From NCBI GenBank assembly GCA_038502055.1, contig JAXRKN010000043.1:8246001-8310000 (forward strand): a stretch of DNA of 64,000 nucleotides. The letters are read 5' to 3'. The translations under genes were made by a program, and so were the position numbers. Of the stretch, positions 1 to 13,500 are shown in pieces (positions within the stretch are counted from its first letter, which is position 1; each line of letters begins with the position of its first letter). The notes beneath the pieces are model-generated. The model saw nothing but the letters and a program-made list of their open reading frames with translations. It had not been told where the DNA came from and did not search any database. The DNA is from Tanytarsus gracilentus (taxonomy: Eukaryota; Arthropoda; Insecta; Diptera; Chironomidae).

Positions 1-1020
1 GAGGGAAAAAAAAAAAAGGAAAAAAAAAGGAGAAAAAAAAAAAAAAAAAAAAAAATTCACATACAACTCATTTGTACAAACACATAAATTGTCACGAATA
101 TGTCGGCAATTATCTGATTACAATACACCTAGATTTTAATCGTTAATTATTCATTGTTTGATAGGAGAAAAATTGCGTTGCGTTTTTGAGATATAAAAAT
201 ATTATAAAACACATGTGTGATTTTTTTTTCAACCTTTTAAATAAATTTTATTACATACATCCGATCCAACTTTGATTTATTATAAAAGTCTTCGAGTTTG
301 TTGTTGTGAAACTAAGAATTCTTTACCCGCTCAATCATACTTTATGAAACAGTCAATGTGTTACTGGAATTTTAATCATGCATTTATATGCTGCCTTAAC
401 AAAACGATTTAAACATATCTTGGGTCAGTGAAGCATAATAAAATTATTCATGGTTAAGATTTTTCACTATCGAAAATTAATTTGTTGCTGAAAAAATCTG
501 CGGGAAATTTGCTACAAAAATGAGAATGTATTTGAATATATTGTTCATGCTTTAATTCGCGTAATTTTTACTTCAACTTGTTGCTTCAGGGTACATGTAA
601 AATAACACAAAATAAATCTAGTGATAAGCAATTACAGATCATGCCACTCAACCCAACCATTTCTTATTTTAAAATGGTTACATAGTGACTGAAAATAAAA
701 TAACAAAGCTTGGTAATTAAGCACGTACGATTATCGGAAAAAATTACATGACTAAAATTAAATTTTCAGATTTTTGTGTCACTTTATGTTTTTATTAAGT
801 TTTATCAACTTTTACAAAAAAAATTTAAATTTAACAAAGTGATTTTTAATAAAATTAAAATTTAACATTCTGAATACGGAAAAGTTTAAAAATATGTCAT
901 TTTTATTTTCAACAGTCATTTTTACTTTAAAAAGACAAAAAGTTTACATATATTTTATTCTTCGCACATAATATACACATACACAGAAAGTCATTCCAAA
1001 CAAAATAATTTTATTTAAAA
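1..1020. other. A+T-rich intergenic sequence upstream of the HIBCH gene
   Basis: The first 57 bases are an A/G low-complexity run. The rest is A+T-rich with no open frame or RNA gene that I can support. The end of this stretch should hold the promoter and 5' UTR of the + strand gene starting at 1021, but I see no clear TATA or initiator pair. Confidence 0.6.
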
Positions 1021-2165
1021 ATGTTCTCTAGAATTTACAATGCATTTAAATCTAAGCATGTTCTACTTCACGAAGTTAAGAATGCCGCAGTGATTACCTT
1101 AAATCGGCCTGAAAAAATGAACTCATTTACCGCTGAAATGACCAAGTAAGGAAAGAAAAAGATCACGATCAAAGGGCAAATTAAAAAAATATCTTAAATT
1201 TTTTTAGACAGCTTTATGAGCTGATAAAAAATCTCGAGACATCTGAGAAGTCTGTCGTAGTAATTACAGGAGCAGGTGGAAAAGCATTTTGTTCAGGCAT
1301 TGATCTCGTTAGTGTCTCTAATTTTTCGGGCGACGATAATATGTATGGAAATTTTGATACTTCAAATGCAATGGATGCTATTAAGCACTATCAGAAACCT
1401 TATGTTGCAATTATTGATGGAATTACAATGGGAGGAGCATCTTTTTATTCAATGACAGCAAAATATCGCGTTGCTACCGAGAGAACCATCTTCGCGATGC
1501 CTGAAACTGCAATTGGATTTTATACAAACGCAGGATCAAGTTACTTTCTATCAAGATTAAAGTCAAATCTCGGTCAATATATTGCCCTTACCGGTGCTAG
1601 AATTACTGGACATGATTTGAAAAAAATTGGTCTCGCATCACATTATATTGAGAGCAAAAATATTAGTGATTTAATAGAAGCATTGGGAGACTGTAAGGAG
1701 GATCGTGACGTGAGTGAAGCTATTGAAAAATTCTCAACAACTTCACCGTCAAAAATTGATGAAATTCTACCTCGAATTGATAAATGTTTCGATGCCGATA
1801 GTGTTGAGGAGATCTATGAAAATCTTCATCTCGATGGAAGTGAATGGGCGCAATCAACAATCAGGACACTTAATAAAATGTGTCCAACCTCGCTCAAAAT
1901 TTGCCATCAAGAAATTAAATTAGGCAAAGATTTATCGCTCCGAGAATGTCTCAAAATGGAGCATCGCTTGACTGTTAATATATTTATTCATCACGATAAA
2001 AATTTCATGGAGGGAATAAGGGCGGTCATAATAGATAAGGATATGAAACCAAATTGGAGTCCGGATAAATTAACGGACGTGAAAAAAGAGGACGTGGATA
2101 AAGTTTTTGAAAAATTACCCGAAGAATTTGAGCTAAAATTCGAAAGAAAAATTTCCAAGTTATAA
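1021..2165 (+). CDS. Hibch: 3-hydroxyisobutyryl-CoA hydrolase-like (crotonase superfamily)
   Basis: Two exons, 1021-1145 and 1208-2165, joined by a 62 nt GT-AG intron in phase 2, encode 360 residues. In the family this mitochondrial enzyme hydrolyses 3-hydroxyisobutyryl-CoA in valine breakdown. Visible support: the N-terminal crotonase pattern VITLNRPEKMNSF, the oxyanion-hole segment GAGGKAFCSGIDL, then GITMGGASF and the FAMPETAIGF stretch typical of the HIBCH branch rather than plain enoyl-CoA hydratase. The C-terminal half, with SLRECLKMEHRL and EGIRAVIIDKD, also fits HIBCH. Length is slightly shorter than the vertebrate protein. The short basic N-terminus could be a mitochondrial presequence (inference). 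The ATG at 1021 is preceded by an A-rich context, and the frame is closed just upstream. AATAAA at 2172-2177 is a likely polyadenylation signal only a few bases after the stop. Confidence 0.9.
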
Positions 2166-2470
2166 AATTTTAATAAAATTCAAATTTGCCGCACATTTTT
2201 GGCGTTGCGAACCCTTCAGTGCATTTTCAAGAAGAAGAAGAACAAAATCAACAAAACTTAAAATTCTCATTCAAATTTACAGAGTATTTCGATGGTTAAT
2301 TAAACTTTTTTCACATACAATCGTTACGTTACGCATTTCTATATCTCTGCAACTTGTTGTTTCTAAGAACTTCTACTTATTTAAGGTAAGATTTGCGAAA
2401 AACCAAATTTCATTTTCGGCTTTTGCGCGCATATACAAAAAAAATTCTCACGCAGCTTAAAAGTGATAAT

Positions 2471-4203
2471 ATGAATAGTAGCGATGAACAAAAGAAATCG
2501 GATGAGCCAGTTCCGTCTTCGTCAAAAAGTAGCCAAAATCCTAGTTCACCAGATCCGGAAGTGAAAGATGACCTTTTTGAGCCGACAGTCGAAATGCTTG
2601 TCAATGATTTTGATGAGGAACAGACACTGGAAGAGGAAGAAGCACTTGCCGCCAAAGATGGACATGATCCCGGTGAAGAGTTGTCTGACTTACAGCGCGA
2701 AAGTGAAATGCCGATCGAAGAATTACTTAAGCTTTATGGATGTGCTCCTCCATCAGTGGCATCGACAACTTCTCGTAAGCGTCGTCGAAGAAATGACAAA
2801 AGTCCTCCACCACCGCCAAAGCAGAACAAAAAGCAAGTCCAAGAGAGTATCGCAGAACCCGAGCCGTCGGGAAGTGTTCAACCTGAAGATCCAGTGGCCG
2901 TTGAATCGCCCGATGAAGACGCAATGACAACAACAACAAATAACGTAGAAAACACTTCCAATAATGATGATGAGACCAATTTTGATGAAGAAGAAGAGCC
3001 ATCGGAACTCAAGAAACTCTACAACGATGCCGATAAGCTCGATGCTACATTATCAGATGAAGAAGACGTTGATTATGTGCCAGACGAAGGAGAAGGGAAG
3101 AAAACAATAATGGTTGGATCTGAATATCAAGCTTTAATTCCTGAAGGTAGATTAAAACTTATTTTAACAGTTAAAATAATTTAAATCAAATCAATTTTAG
3201 GACTTCGAAAGTATGATGATGCATTGCCATACGAGAACGAGGACAAATTACTGTGGGACCCATCAATTATTAGTGATAACCAATTGGAAGACTATTTGAA
3301 CAAATTTACGACGACTTCCAATGGCGCAACTGCTACTCACTCGCAAACAGCCACCACTAATCTTCGAGATGATGAGCAGGCACTCTTGCTTCTTTTACAA
3401 TGTGGAAATAACAGCGATGAAGCACTCCGTAGACGTCGATTGGGCGCAATGCCACCCACAAATAAAACAAGCATTTGGAGTGAGGAAGAATGTCGAAATT
3501 TTGAGAACGGTATTAAGATGTATGGAAAATGTTTTCATGACATTCAAGCGTCGAAGGTGATTGGCTTGAGACTTTAATTAAAAACTTTAATGATTATTTT
3601 AGTCGAGCGAGTCAACTTGAGTTATTTGCATTTTCTTAAGCAAACGACTCACGTCGATCGCGGTTTGCTTGTAAATTTTATTAAATTTCCGACCGCAATC
3701 GACTCACTCGACTTAAATGCCCGGGAAAATGCAATCGACTTAAATCCCTTATTTCTTTTTTTTAGGTAAAGACACGATCAGTGGGCGAGTTAGTAGAATT
3801 TTATTATTTATGGAAAAAAACTGAGCGCGCAGATCAATTTGCGAACAAGACTCGGCTCGAAAAGAAAAAGTATACTTTCAATCAAAATGTCACCGATCTT
3901 ATGGAGAAATATCTTGGTAAATTTAATTCTCAATAATCAAAGCATAACAATTAAATTGAACTAATTTAAACAGAAGAATATGACGGCACAAATCGCGAGC
4001 GCGATCGTAGTGCATCGCCAAATGTAAACAACTCACTATTATTCACTGACATGAAGCGTACACATCGAAGCGCTGCAAACAACACCACTGGCGATTCGAG
4101 TGGAAATAATAATGACCATAAAGTAATTAAGCAGCAAGTACAACCAACCATACCAACTTTGAAAGATGAGAGCGCAACGCCATCAAAAGTAACCGATCAA
4201 TAG
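2471..4203 (+). CDS. MIER1-family ELM2/SANT transcriptional corepressor
   Basis: Four exons (2471-3146, 3201-3556, 3766-3916, 3974-4203) keep phase and give 470 residues. The open frame extends upstream only to a TTG at 2393, so I place the start at the ATG at 2471. Order of parts: an acidic N-terminus with the MIER signature EPTVEMLVNDFDEEQTLEEE and MPIEELLKLYG; a basic patch; an ELM2 domain (IMVGSEYQALIPEGLRKYDD to KLLWDP); and a SANT domain (WSEEECRNFENGIKMYGKCF, then KTRSVGELVEFYYLWKKTER). MIER proteins recruit HDAC1/2 through ELM2-SANT to repress transcription in the nucleus. The third intron boundary lies within SANT at a normal position. AATAAA at 4270-4275 is a likely polyA signal. 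A small nested inverted repeat sits in the second intron. Confidence 0.92.
3602..3712. repeat. Nested inverted repeat in a MIER intron
   Basis: GTCGAGCGAGTC at 3602-3613 pairs with GACTCACTCGAC at 3701-3712 with one mismatch. Inside it, AAGCAAAC at 3638-3645 pairs perfectly with GTTTGCTT at 3663-3670. The stretch is richer in G+C than the intron around it. It looks like a degraded short inverted-repeat element. Confidence 0.5.
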
Positions 4204-4475
4204 TGATGAAATCCAAGTTTCCAGTAAATGAATTTAAGCTGACATCCATGAAATTTTCTTAATATATAAAATAAAAATACGAAAATATATATTTGCAATT
4301 TTTTTGTATTACTTTTTTCCGTTTTACATAAAATGTTTCACTTTCCATTGTGTTCTCTCGAAAATATAAACGACTTTATAAATTTCAAAAATCAATCGAC
4401 TAATTTTCAATTTTTAAACTTCAATCTCTGACGTAAAGGGCTGCTAACTGAGCAGAGTCCACTAACCACAAACTT
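4204..4475. other. Short intergenic spacer between the MIER gene and Efa6
   Basis: Contains the MIER 3' UTR with AATAAA at 4270-4275, then the promoter region of the next + strand gene. No other feature seen. Confidence 0.6.
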
Positions 4476-4504
4476 TATAAAATGCTGTCACAGTGAGTTC
4501 AGTT
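4476..4504 (+). promoter_or_regulatory. Candidate TATA plus initiator core promoter of Efa6
   Basis: TATAAAA at 4476-4482 is followed by an arthropod-type initiator TCAGTT at 4499-4504, putting +1 at about 4501. That leaves a 5' UTR of only about 26 nt before the ATG at 4527. The TATA-to-Inr distance is at the short end of normal. Confidence 0.45.
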
Positions 4505-4526
4505 GTGCTGTGAGTTTTGAAGAAAG

Positions 4527-7500
4527 ATGAATCGAAATGATGAGATTTTACATGTTAATTTAAGTAAAAATGAAGAAGGTTCTTTTGGATTCTCGTTATT
4601 GGGAAAAGTCGTCGGTATTCCACATGTGATTTATTCGGTAATTGAGGATTCTCCAGCCGCAGAGAAAGAGGTAAGTAAAATTGTGCAAAATAATTTTTTT
4701 CTCTCTTCGATCGAATGTTTTTTCGGTGCACTTACTTAATTAAAGGAAATTAATCGATACATGACCATATGCGAGAAAACTGTGAAGCCCACGCGAGGCA
4801 AAAAATATCAAAATAGAGTGAAAACTGTGCAATAGTTTGACGAGAATCGAAAACAAATAAAATAAGTAAAAAAAAATTTAACAACACTCCCTTCTCTTTG
4901 TACAACTAGGTATTTCGCACGGAAAAGTATTAAATAAAATAAAATCAGTAAACATTTTGACATTTTTATACATTTTGTTATAGCTCTCTTGTAAACTTAA
5001 AACTAAATTTTGGTATTTGCTTTATCGCAACATATTAAATATATGTATGCAATACTTGAATGAATTTAATATTGGAATTTAAGATCCAAAAATTTGAGAA
5101 GTGGAGCGGTAATTTTTGTTTGTTTGATGTTTTTTAAAACCGCTCCACTTCTCAAATTTTTGGATCTTAAATTCCAATATTAAATTCATTCAAGTATTGC
5201 ATACATATGTTTAATATGTTGCGATAAAGCAAATACCAAAATTTAGTTTTAAGTTTACAAGAGAGCTATAACAAAATGTATAAAAATGTCAAAATGTTTA
5301 CTGATTTTATTTTATTTAATACTTTTCCGTGCGAAATACCTAGTTGTACAAAGAGAAGGGAGTGTTGTTAAATTTTTTTTACTTATTTTATTTAGCCCTT
5401 TTTCCTGATCAAATTTATTGTACTTAATTTGGTAACAAAAATTACTTTTTGAAAATTAAGCATGTGAATGTTTGAATTGATCGCGACCGTAATTTACCCC
5501 TTGACGAATCTCTTGAGCAAGATTTTAATTTCACCGTTATGATTGACTGTTTTTTGACATTTTTTTTATTAATTCCAACAAGAATTTACTCTTTCTAAAA
5601 TTATTATTTATTTCATCTTTGGTAACATGAATGTTTTTGCACTTCTTCTCTCGCTGTCTTTAATCTTGTCACTGTATGAAAATGAATTGGGGGTACGACA
5701 GTGAGAGCGCATGATTATCGAGGGAAGAGGGTAAGTGGTGAAGTTGATGGTGTTGAAGTATTGGAGCGCATGTAAGAATTTTTTTTTTAAATATTTTTTG
5801 ACCGTTTTTTTACACAACATCTGTTGCTTCGCAACAGCTGTTGAGGTCAGTCGTGAACGACCGAGAGAGAGCTAAATTAGATTGTGAGAGTAAGAGAGAA
5901 GGGAGAAAAAAAAGAGTTTTTTTCCGTCATTGTTTTTTTATTCGTCAGTACTTAATAACTTTATGTATGAACAATTTTTCATCGCGAGAGTGCAACCCGA
6001 GAGATGCAAGTAAAGTTCTAATTTTAACACTCATATTATGTTCAGAGAGTGAGTTGCGAAGAATAATTTTGAATTCGCTGTCAATTAGTGAAAAAAATAT
6101 ATTCTAAAATTATTTGGATATTTTTCCTTTCGTACAAGATGGCACACCCAGAACAAGAAACGGACGACGAAGTAGGAAATAAGAGAGTGTGAAAAGTTTG
6201 CACTCATTCTTTAGTGTATGATCAACTCATTTAGCACCACTGCCCATCGCATTATCACAAATTTCTATAATCCACCGTGAAACGGTGCACAGATGGTTAA
6301 TAATAATTCGTTGCTCTTCTTTCCGCGTGCTGTGTGTTTGTGTAAATGATATAATTTCTAGTAGCATTTCGCTTGCTTAGTGGTTCTTTGAACTGTCTGT
6401 ACTTCTTTTTCTACTCACTCAATTTCTCACTTGCTTGCTGACCAAACCGCCGACATCATCATCATCATTGCTGTTCAATTTTTAGTAGTCTAAATATACA
6501 CACTTGAAGCGCATACAAGAACGGTTAAAGAACATTTTGCCGTTGAATTTGATTATGCTGAATTTTTACTGAGCCAAAAAAATATAATTGATCAACTAAC
6601 TTGCCGTTTTTGGACGTCTCTCAATGCCTTTGTGAATACCCCATTTAAAAAACAGGGGATGAACACTCTTTTTATAAAAATTTATTAGAGATTATAAATT
6701 TTATCTTATCAATTTCTAACATACGAAATTGAAAAAAATTAATTTAATAATTTTTAGTGTCCATCCCCCGAAAAGCACGCCGAATAATGAAGAACATGCT
6801 CGCATGATTTTTCTCAAAAAAGAAACTTCATTCGACTCTCGAAGCGGCGTAACACAAGCAATAATTTCCCAATGACTCTCCAAAACAAAATTGTGAAATT
6901 GCGTAACTATCCCGAAATATACAAGTTGAATTTTTTTTTCGCAGTATAATGTCAACGAACAGTATTTACAGCGTTCAATACTTCTTGAAGGTCGTTCTTC
7001 TTTAGCAATTCCATACTTTTTTACTCCACAAACAAGACGCCACATGAAAGTTTTTTTTCACGCGTCTCCTCACGTTGCACGTACTTTTTTTTATTATCCA
7101 ATACTCTCTATTATTGAATTACATTTGCAACAACTAACATCGCCACATAGCTGTAGATGGTGGCTTCTAAAAGCTCTCAAATTTCCAAGTCAACAACACG
7201 CTTCCATGTACATCACACATATGTATATGCAAATCACATCACTTCAATTGTGAGGTCATGATTTATTTAGCTTTTTGCGTTCCAGTAAAATAAATTACTT
7301 CCGAAAATTACTCTAAACTTCTCGAGCGCAAAAATAGTTTGCTAATAATTGAAAAAATTTAAAAGCACGAAGAACTAAAGTTGGACATGAATTAGATAGC
7401 AGCACGCAATCAGTATGCTTTATATTATTGAATCTCTCTTACTTATTTCCCACAGAACAATTATTGGTTTAATTAATTTCGTTTTGAAGTCAAATCGTGA

Positions 7501-10500
7501 TCAAAGATTTTTGTTAAAAAAATTTCTGTAGGCAAATTAATATAAAATTGACACTTAAAATGTTCTGTGGGATGTGTTACTTAAAAAAAAGTGAAAAGCT
7601 CAAGGCAAAAAGAAAAGAACGCCACATTGTCTGCAGTTGGACAATCAAATTTGCCATTGTAAAAAGTGCTTTTGGAAGTTGACAAAGTGAATAAAAAATA
7701 AATGTCCTTTTTTAAAACTCCGAGAGGAAAAAAAAGATATGACAAATAATCTTGAGCAACACAATATAAGAAAATATTTTTTATTGAAACTCGAGCAAAA
7801 AAATCTACAGATAAACTTTGTTACCAAACTCCATGATGCATCGCTTGATGCCCTGTTGTGTGAGATTATAAGTCCTGAAGGGTGGAACAAGGGATTGATC
7901 GAGAAGATCTAAAGTTTCGACATACTTTGAGAGAGCGCCTTTAGTGTCGCCCGCTTCGTGCAATCGAGTGGCGGACTTGAACAGCATATCGGTGTCTTGT
8001 AACGACTTTAGTCCCTTCATAATGTTCGTATGTTCGCCACATTCAGTACATTTTATCATGAATTCATTTATGTCGGTTGGAACCATCAAGACATTCTTGC
8101 AGCTTCTATTCAATCCATCGCATCTGAAACGCAAACGGGAATCGTCCATCTCTCTAAATGTCGGCCAATTTTCCATACACGGTTTACACATGCAATTGAA
8201 ATGGTATTGCTTCAACAAATGCTGTTGTCTCTCGTCCTTCGGTGTCTGTGTAAATATTGGACCGTAATTTTCAGCCACAATTTGTCCCTCTCCGATTGGC
8301 TTGATTGCACGCAACATTATAACGTTTCCATTGAAATACCTAACGACTCCCGGATCGCATGAGTGATTGAAGAACGCTACAGTTGGATAGATTCCGCCGC
8401 CAATAAATGCCGATGAACCGACATCTTTCTTGTCTTTCAGTTGAAGCTCCGAAATTTCGTGAGCGTTGAATTGCATAACTTGTAGATTATGATAAATCAA
8501 TGATCCGATAAAATCGAAGCTAAATGAACACGCAAAATTATTTCATGATAAAATTGTTTCAATAAAATTACTCACTTTTCATCGCTGCCATCAAAATATC
8601 CTCCCAGTTTAATGCAATAAGTCAAGAAGCACGCCATCATAATGCGATGAAATTTATCTTCAAAAGTCCTATCCGTCTCATGAGTAACGAGCACAAACAC
8701 TCGACGATAATCATCTGCCGGCAAAACATCAGTTTTTGAATAGTCAATCTTTTCCTCACTCCTCAGAGCTTTTAACTCGTCCTTCAGCGAGAGGAAGTAT
8801 TGAAGAGATTTTTGGGAAATCGCCCTCAATGCCATATTACATGTGATTGATGATCCGGAGCTCCACAAGTGTTGCATAATTCCGCACTCGTATTTGTGGA
8901 AGGAGTTTAAGGCAACGTCACGGCAATTTTCTGAACAGAAAATCTAAAAATGATAAATTAGATTAGAAAGTTTTTGTGAAGAGATGTAATCAAAACTTCT
9001 TACAACATCCGCACAACTAGGACATGCAATTGGAACGTTTGTTCGTTTCAAGCAAAGTTGACAATGAGTTTGGCAGTAAGTTTCAAGGAGACATGCAGCG
9101 TACGGTTTTTCTTGCACCAAAAATGTTCCAAGTTTAATGTCCTTTGCGGCTTTGGCGAATCGCCCCTCACTCTCATTATAGTCAAAAGTCAAGGTGTCGC
9201 TTACAAAGTGCTCAACTTTTTTATTCTTAACGGACTCAACGACACGTTCTTGTTGCTTTTTCATACCCCTCATTGAGGCCGCTGCCTTCTCTTCCATTTC
9301 GACAGTTTTCTGAAGCATCTTGATCATAATTTGGGCATCCTTCTCGAGTTTCAAGCGGTTCTCGTCGGGGATTTTTGAATCATCTAGAGCCTTCACATCT
9401 TCTTGAAATGCTTTGAGTGCTTCTTTATGATTCTTCTTCGCCAGAAGGCATCTTGCTTTACGTTCTTTTAATTTATACATCATCTCCTTCGGATAGCCAG
9501 CACTGATTGCTCTCTCAATTTCCCTCAGCGATTCATCATACTGAGCCATGTGATAAAGAACTGCCGAACGATTTGCTAGTAAAATGGCGACGTCATTTTC
9601 TAGTGGAGTAAAAAAAAGTTTTACTTCATTTTATTTCACGAAGAATGAAACTTACGAGAAGTTGATGGCAGCATAATGTAACTTTTGTTGTAAAAATTCA
9701 ATGCCTCATTCCATTTTTGGCTTTGAAAAAACTTATTTCCAATCTTCTTCATCTCCAAAGCACAATTCAAGTCTTTATAGAAATAAGTTGAACTCTCGTT
9801 GCTAATGCGATGCTTCTGGTTACGATCATGGCGTTCTAACCCCAATTTTTCCTCCATTTTACTCAGTTGATGAACGAATTTTATTCGATCGACGTTATCA
9901 GCGAGATTTTTAAAGTTCTGAAGCTCATCGCTCTTTAATCCATTTCGAGTATTTTGAAAGAGATTAAGGAAAAATCCCGTCTTAAAATTATCCATGATGA
10001 AAAAATTGTTCAATTAAATTGTCTGAACAAGTGAAAATTCTCTCTGCAACTGAGTGAAAAAATTTTCTTTAAAAAAAACAAGAAACACGAGAGCCGGTGA
10101 TTTTATTTTTAGACACTATTCTCATTTTCTCATGCAGTCAATTTTAGTTAATTTTCTTTTGACTCTCCGCAGAATTTTCATCTCTCACATATGTGTGAGA
10201 CTTTTCTGAATCAATAACAGAGAGCAAGTGACCTAAATTTGACGCTTCATAAGGCTCTCATATACGTGTATTCATGTTATATTGAATAAATAAACGGAGA
10301 AGAAAAGCATTCGAGGGAAGTTTTCTTTTATTAAAAAATTTATAACGATTTTCCGTCTCCCTGCCATGCAGCAGCAAGTCATGATGATGATTACATCGTT
10401 TAAAAGTTGAAGATAGAATTGAAGTGCTTTAGGCCTCTGGAAATCCTTTTCAATTTCAAATGAATCAATTAAAATGGGAATTGCAGCAAGCGAGCGGAAG

Positions 10501-13500
10501 GTAGAAAAAAAATATTTGCATTAGACAAGTTGAATGAGCTTTTGTCGTTCACTAATAGTCGTCATAAAAAGATAAAAAAAGAGAATTATTCTCGGGCACT
10601 AAAAATGTGTTTTTATATGAGCAAAAATATTGCGTGTAATGTTCACTCTTCAACATTAGGCTATGATGATTTATAGCTTTCGTTCACTATGAGCAACACA
10701 TACTTATAGTCGCTGTTGATGAAGGAAATAATGGAATCAATAAAATTCGTTTACCAGATTTTTGGCATACTTGTATTTCTCACTCTCTCGCTGCAGTAAT
10801 TTAATTAGGAAAAATGTTTGTCGCTATGCTGAGTGATGTATGATAAACATGCAATTTGCAAATTTGCTATAATAAAATTATCAAAGCAAATATGTTCATG
10901 ATTTAATTCCACGAGCACTCTTGATGCATATTTTCAGTCACTAACCGCCATTTTTTTGCAATGCTCTCTTTTGTCGAGAGCCATGATAATAAAATCCTCC
11001 TTACAATGGAGATATATAAAGTTTTATATAGAAAAACTACAAAATCATTATTATGGCAAGCTTTAAAAAAAGAGATATAGAAGAGTCCATGAACCGTACT
11101 TTTTCTTTTAAATTTTTCTTTTTATTTGCGGTTAATAGTTATTGCGATGATGATTCAACAGAATACATATAAGTAGCTAACATATTTTATTTATTGAACA
11201 ACAATCCGATCTCCAGATGGTCCCAAAGGTATAACAATACAGTTTTAATGGCTGCTCTGATAACTTGTGCCACATATGCTATTTGATAGCAATTAGTGTT
11301 TTAGTGGCTTTGAGATGCCTTCAACAATTCTAAATCGTTAGATTTAATTTAAATCCGTTCTTAACCCTCCGATTAAAATTTAAATCCATTCTTAATCATC
11401 AGATTGAAATTTAAATCCATTCTTAATCATCAGATTGAAATTTAAATCTTATATAGCTAAGTTTTAAAGAGTCCTTAAAATATTTGGACACATCATCAAC
11501 CAAGGATTTAAACGCCCACAAATTAGTCCCGTTTTCGAGCCAAACCACCCCAACAAATAACACATAGTGCTATCCCATTTTCTAATGAATGAACACGAAA
11601 ACACACACGCTCGAGTGAGCAAAAACGAGACTCATTTTATGAAAAAAATCCTCGTCATTCATTAATAACAAGCATAACATGGAAAACTCGATAATTAATT
11701 ATCTCGCATATTTTACAATAAATTTAGAGCAGCATTTTTGAAAAGGATATTTTTGTTTATTTTTCTCCCCACACAAACATCTTTGTTTCGGAGCTTTAAA
11801 GCACAACGTGCGAGAAAAAATGAGAGAAATTTTTAGTGTAATACCCCATGAAACGTGAGAGAGCGGCGCTCGCAAACATTTTCTCCTTTTTCGCTCATCT
11901 ATCGAAATTTATTTTTTCGTCTCGGCAGTTCAGTGAGAAATATTGAACTGTTATGACACAGTCGTTCGTTCGTGCGGTGTGTTAGACTCAAGAAATTAAT
12001 TTTCTTTTTATTATTTACGGAAATTAAATTTTCACACGACACCGAGACATATTAAAAAAAAGAAAAGACGCATTAAAAAAATTATAAAAAGTGAAAACGA
12101 AAAGTGTCAAAATAAAAGTGAAAATACTTTAATCCAATTGAAGTGATAAGCTTAAAGTGGAATTCACTTGAAACGATCGTAAATTCAAGAAAAACGCGCA
12201 GAATGTCAATAAATATAAAAGTAACTCTCTTATCATATATTTAAAATAACTACATAGTGAACAAAGAGAAGAAGATGAACAGTGATTCGAGCGGAATATA
12301 ATAAAAGTTTTATCAAGTGTTGTTGTGGGAAAAAATCGATACCGTTCTATAAGTCATTGAATTAAAATGGTAATTCATGTAAAATAGGCGTATAAAAGAC
12401 CCATAATAAGTGGTGCGGTGTGTTAAGAATAAGAAAACTCTTTTGAGAAAAAGCCAAAAAATAAATTGTGGAACTAATCGTGGAATAAAAAAATACTCGG
12501 TAAATTTAAATCATTCTTTTAACTTATCATGATAGCAACAAAAAAGTCAATGAGCATGTGAAAGTCTCAACTAAAAATCCCTCTCGTTTTTTTATTTATG
12601 CTCAATTTGACGCTGTTCTGCCTCTTTTCGTGTTTAGTATGGTTCATTGCTTATTAATTGAAGACTTGAGATGCACTTTCAAAGTTACTTACCCGTGTTT
12701 GAGGAGTGAATTGGAGCATATATGAAAATCTATTTTTAAAGGCTTGATAAAAATAGTTTTCATTTATAAATATTATTTATTTTTGGAAGAAACGTAAATA
12801 TTTGGTTTTGGTGCCGTAATGGCTTTATTTGCTTAAAAATATATGTGCAGCATAAAATTTATTGACTTGTTTATTGATTCAATTTATAGATTTGTGTCGT
12901 GGCAAGTGAAAATTGAACACACATGAACTGATAGATGTGTGAGATTTATGATCCTTTTCCTTCCGGACTCAAGCCAATAACTGAATTTATATTTATGTGT
13001 TTACACTGAATTAATTGATTCGAGTCTAACCCCATTTAACATGTGTGACAAATTAACGTCACCGAAATTATATTTTCCTGTTGCTAATTAAGCATGTGTA
13101 TTTAAATAATGTTTTTGATTTTTGAGCTTGTATTTTTACAATTTGTGTTACTCAGCCGTTAAAGGTCATTAAATTAAAGCGAGAGATTTTTTTCATTGTT
13201 TACACGTCGAAAGCCAAAGAAATCTTTATTTAATTGCAAAGTGCAATAAAAATTCTCCGATCGTCTTATTTTTCTCAATGAGTTCTATTTATAAGCGAGA
13301 CACCATCTGGTTTGAAAATAGCACCAAAACGATTTTTCACGCTCTTAATTTACTCAAAATCACACGCTCGCAATCAAAAATTATTTTAGTGTCGCGTCTG
13401 CGAAAACTATAAAGTAGCTTTAATTTTCTCTTCAAAAAAGTTTCCACCCAAAAGAAAGAAATTGGAAAATCGAATAGAACCCATTTAAAAATTAATTTAA

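Noticed and set aside
2393..2470. Upstream extension of the MIER protein
   Set aside because: It begins at TTG, and the ATG at 2471 fits the family start better.
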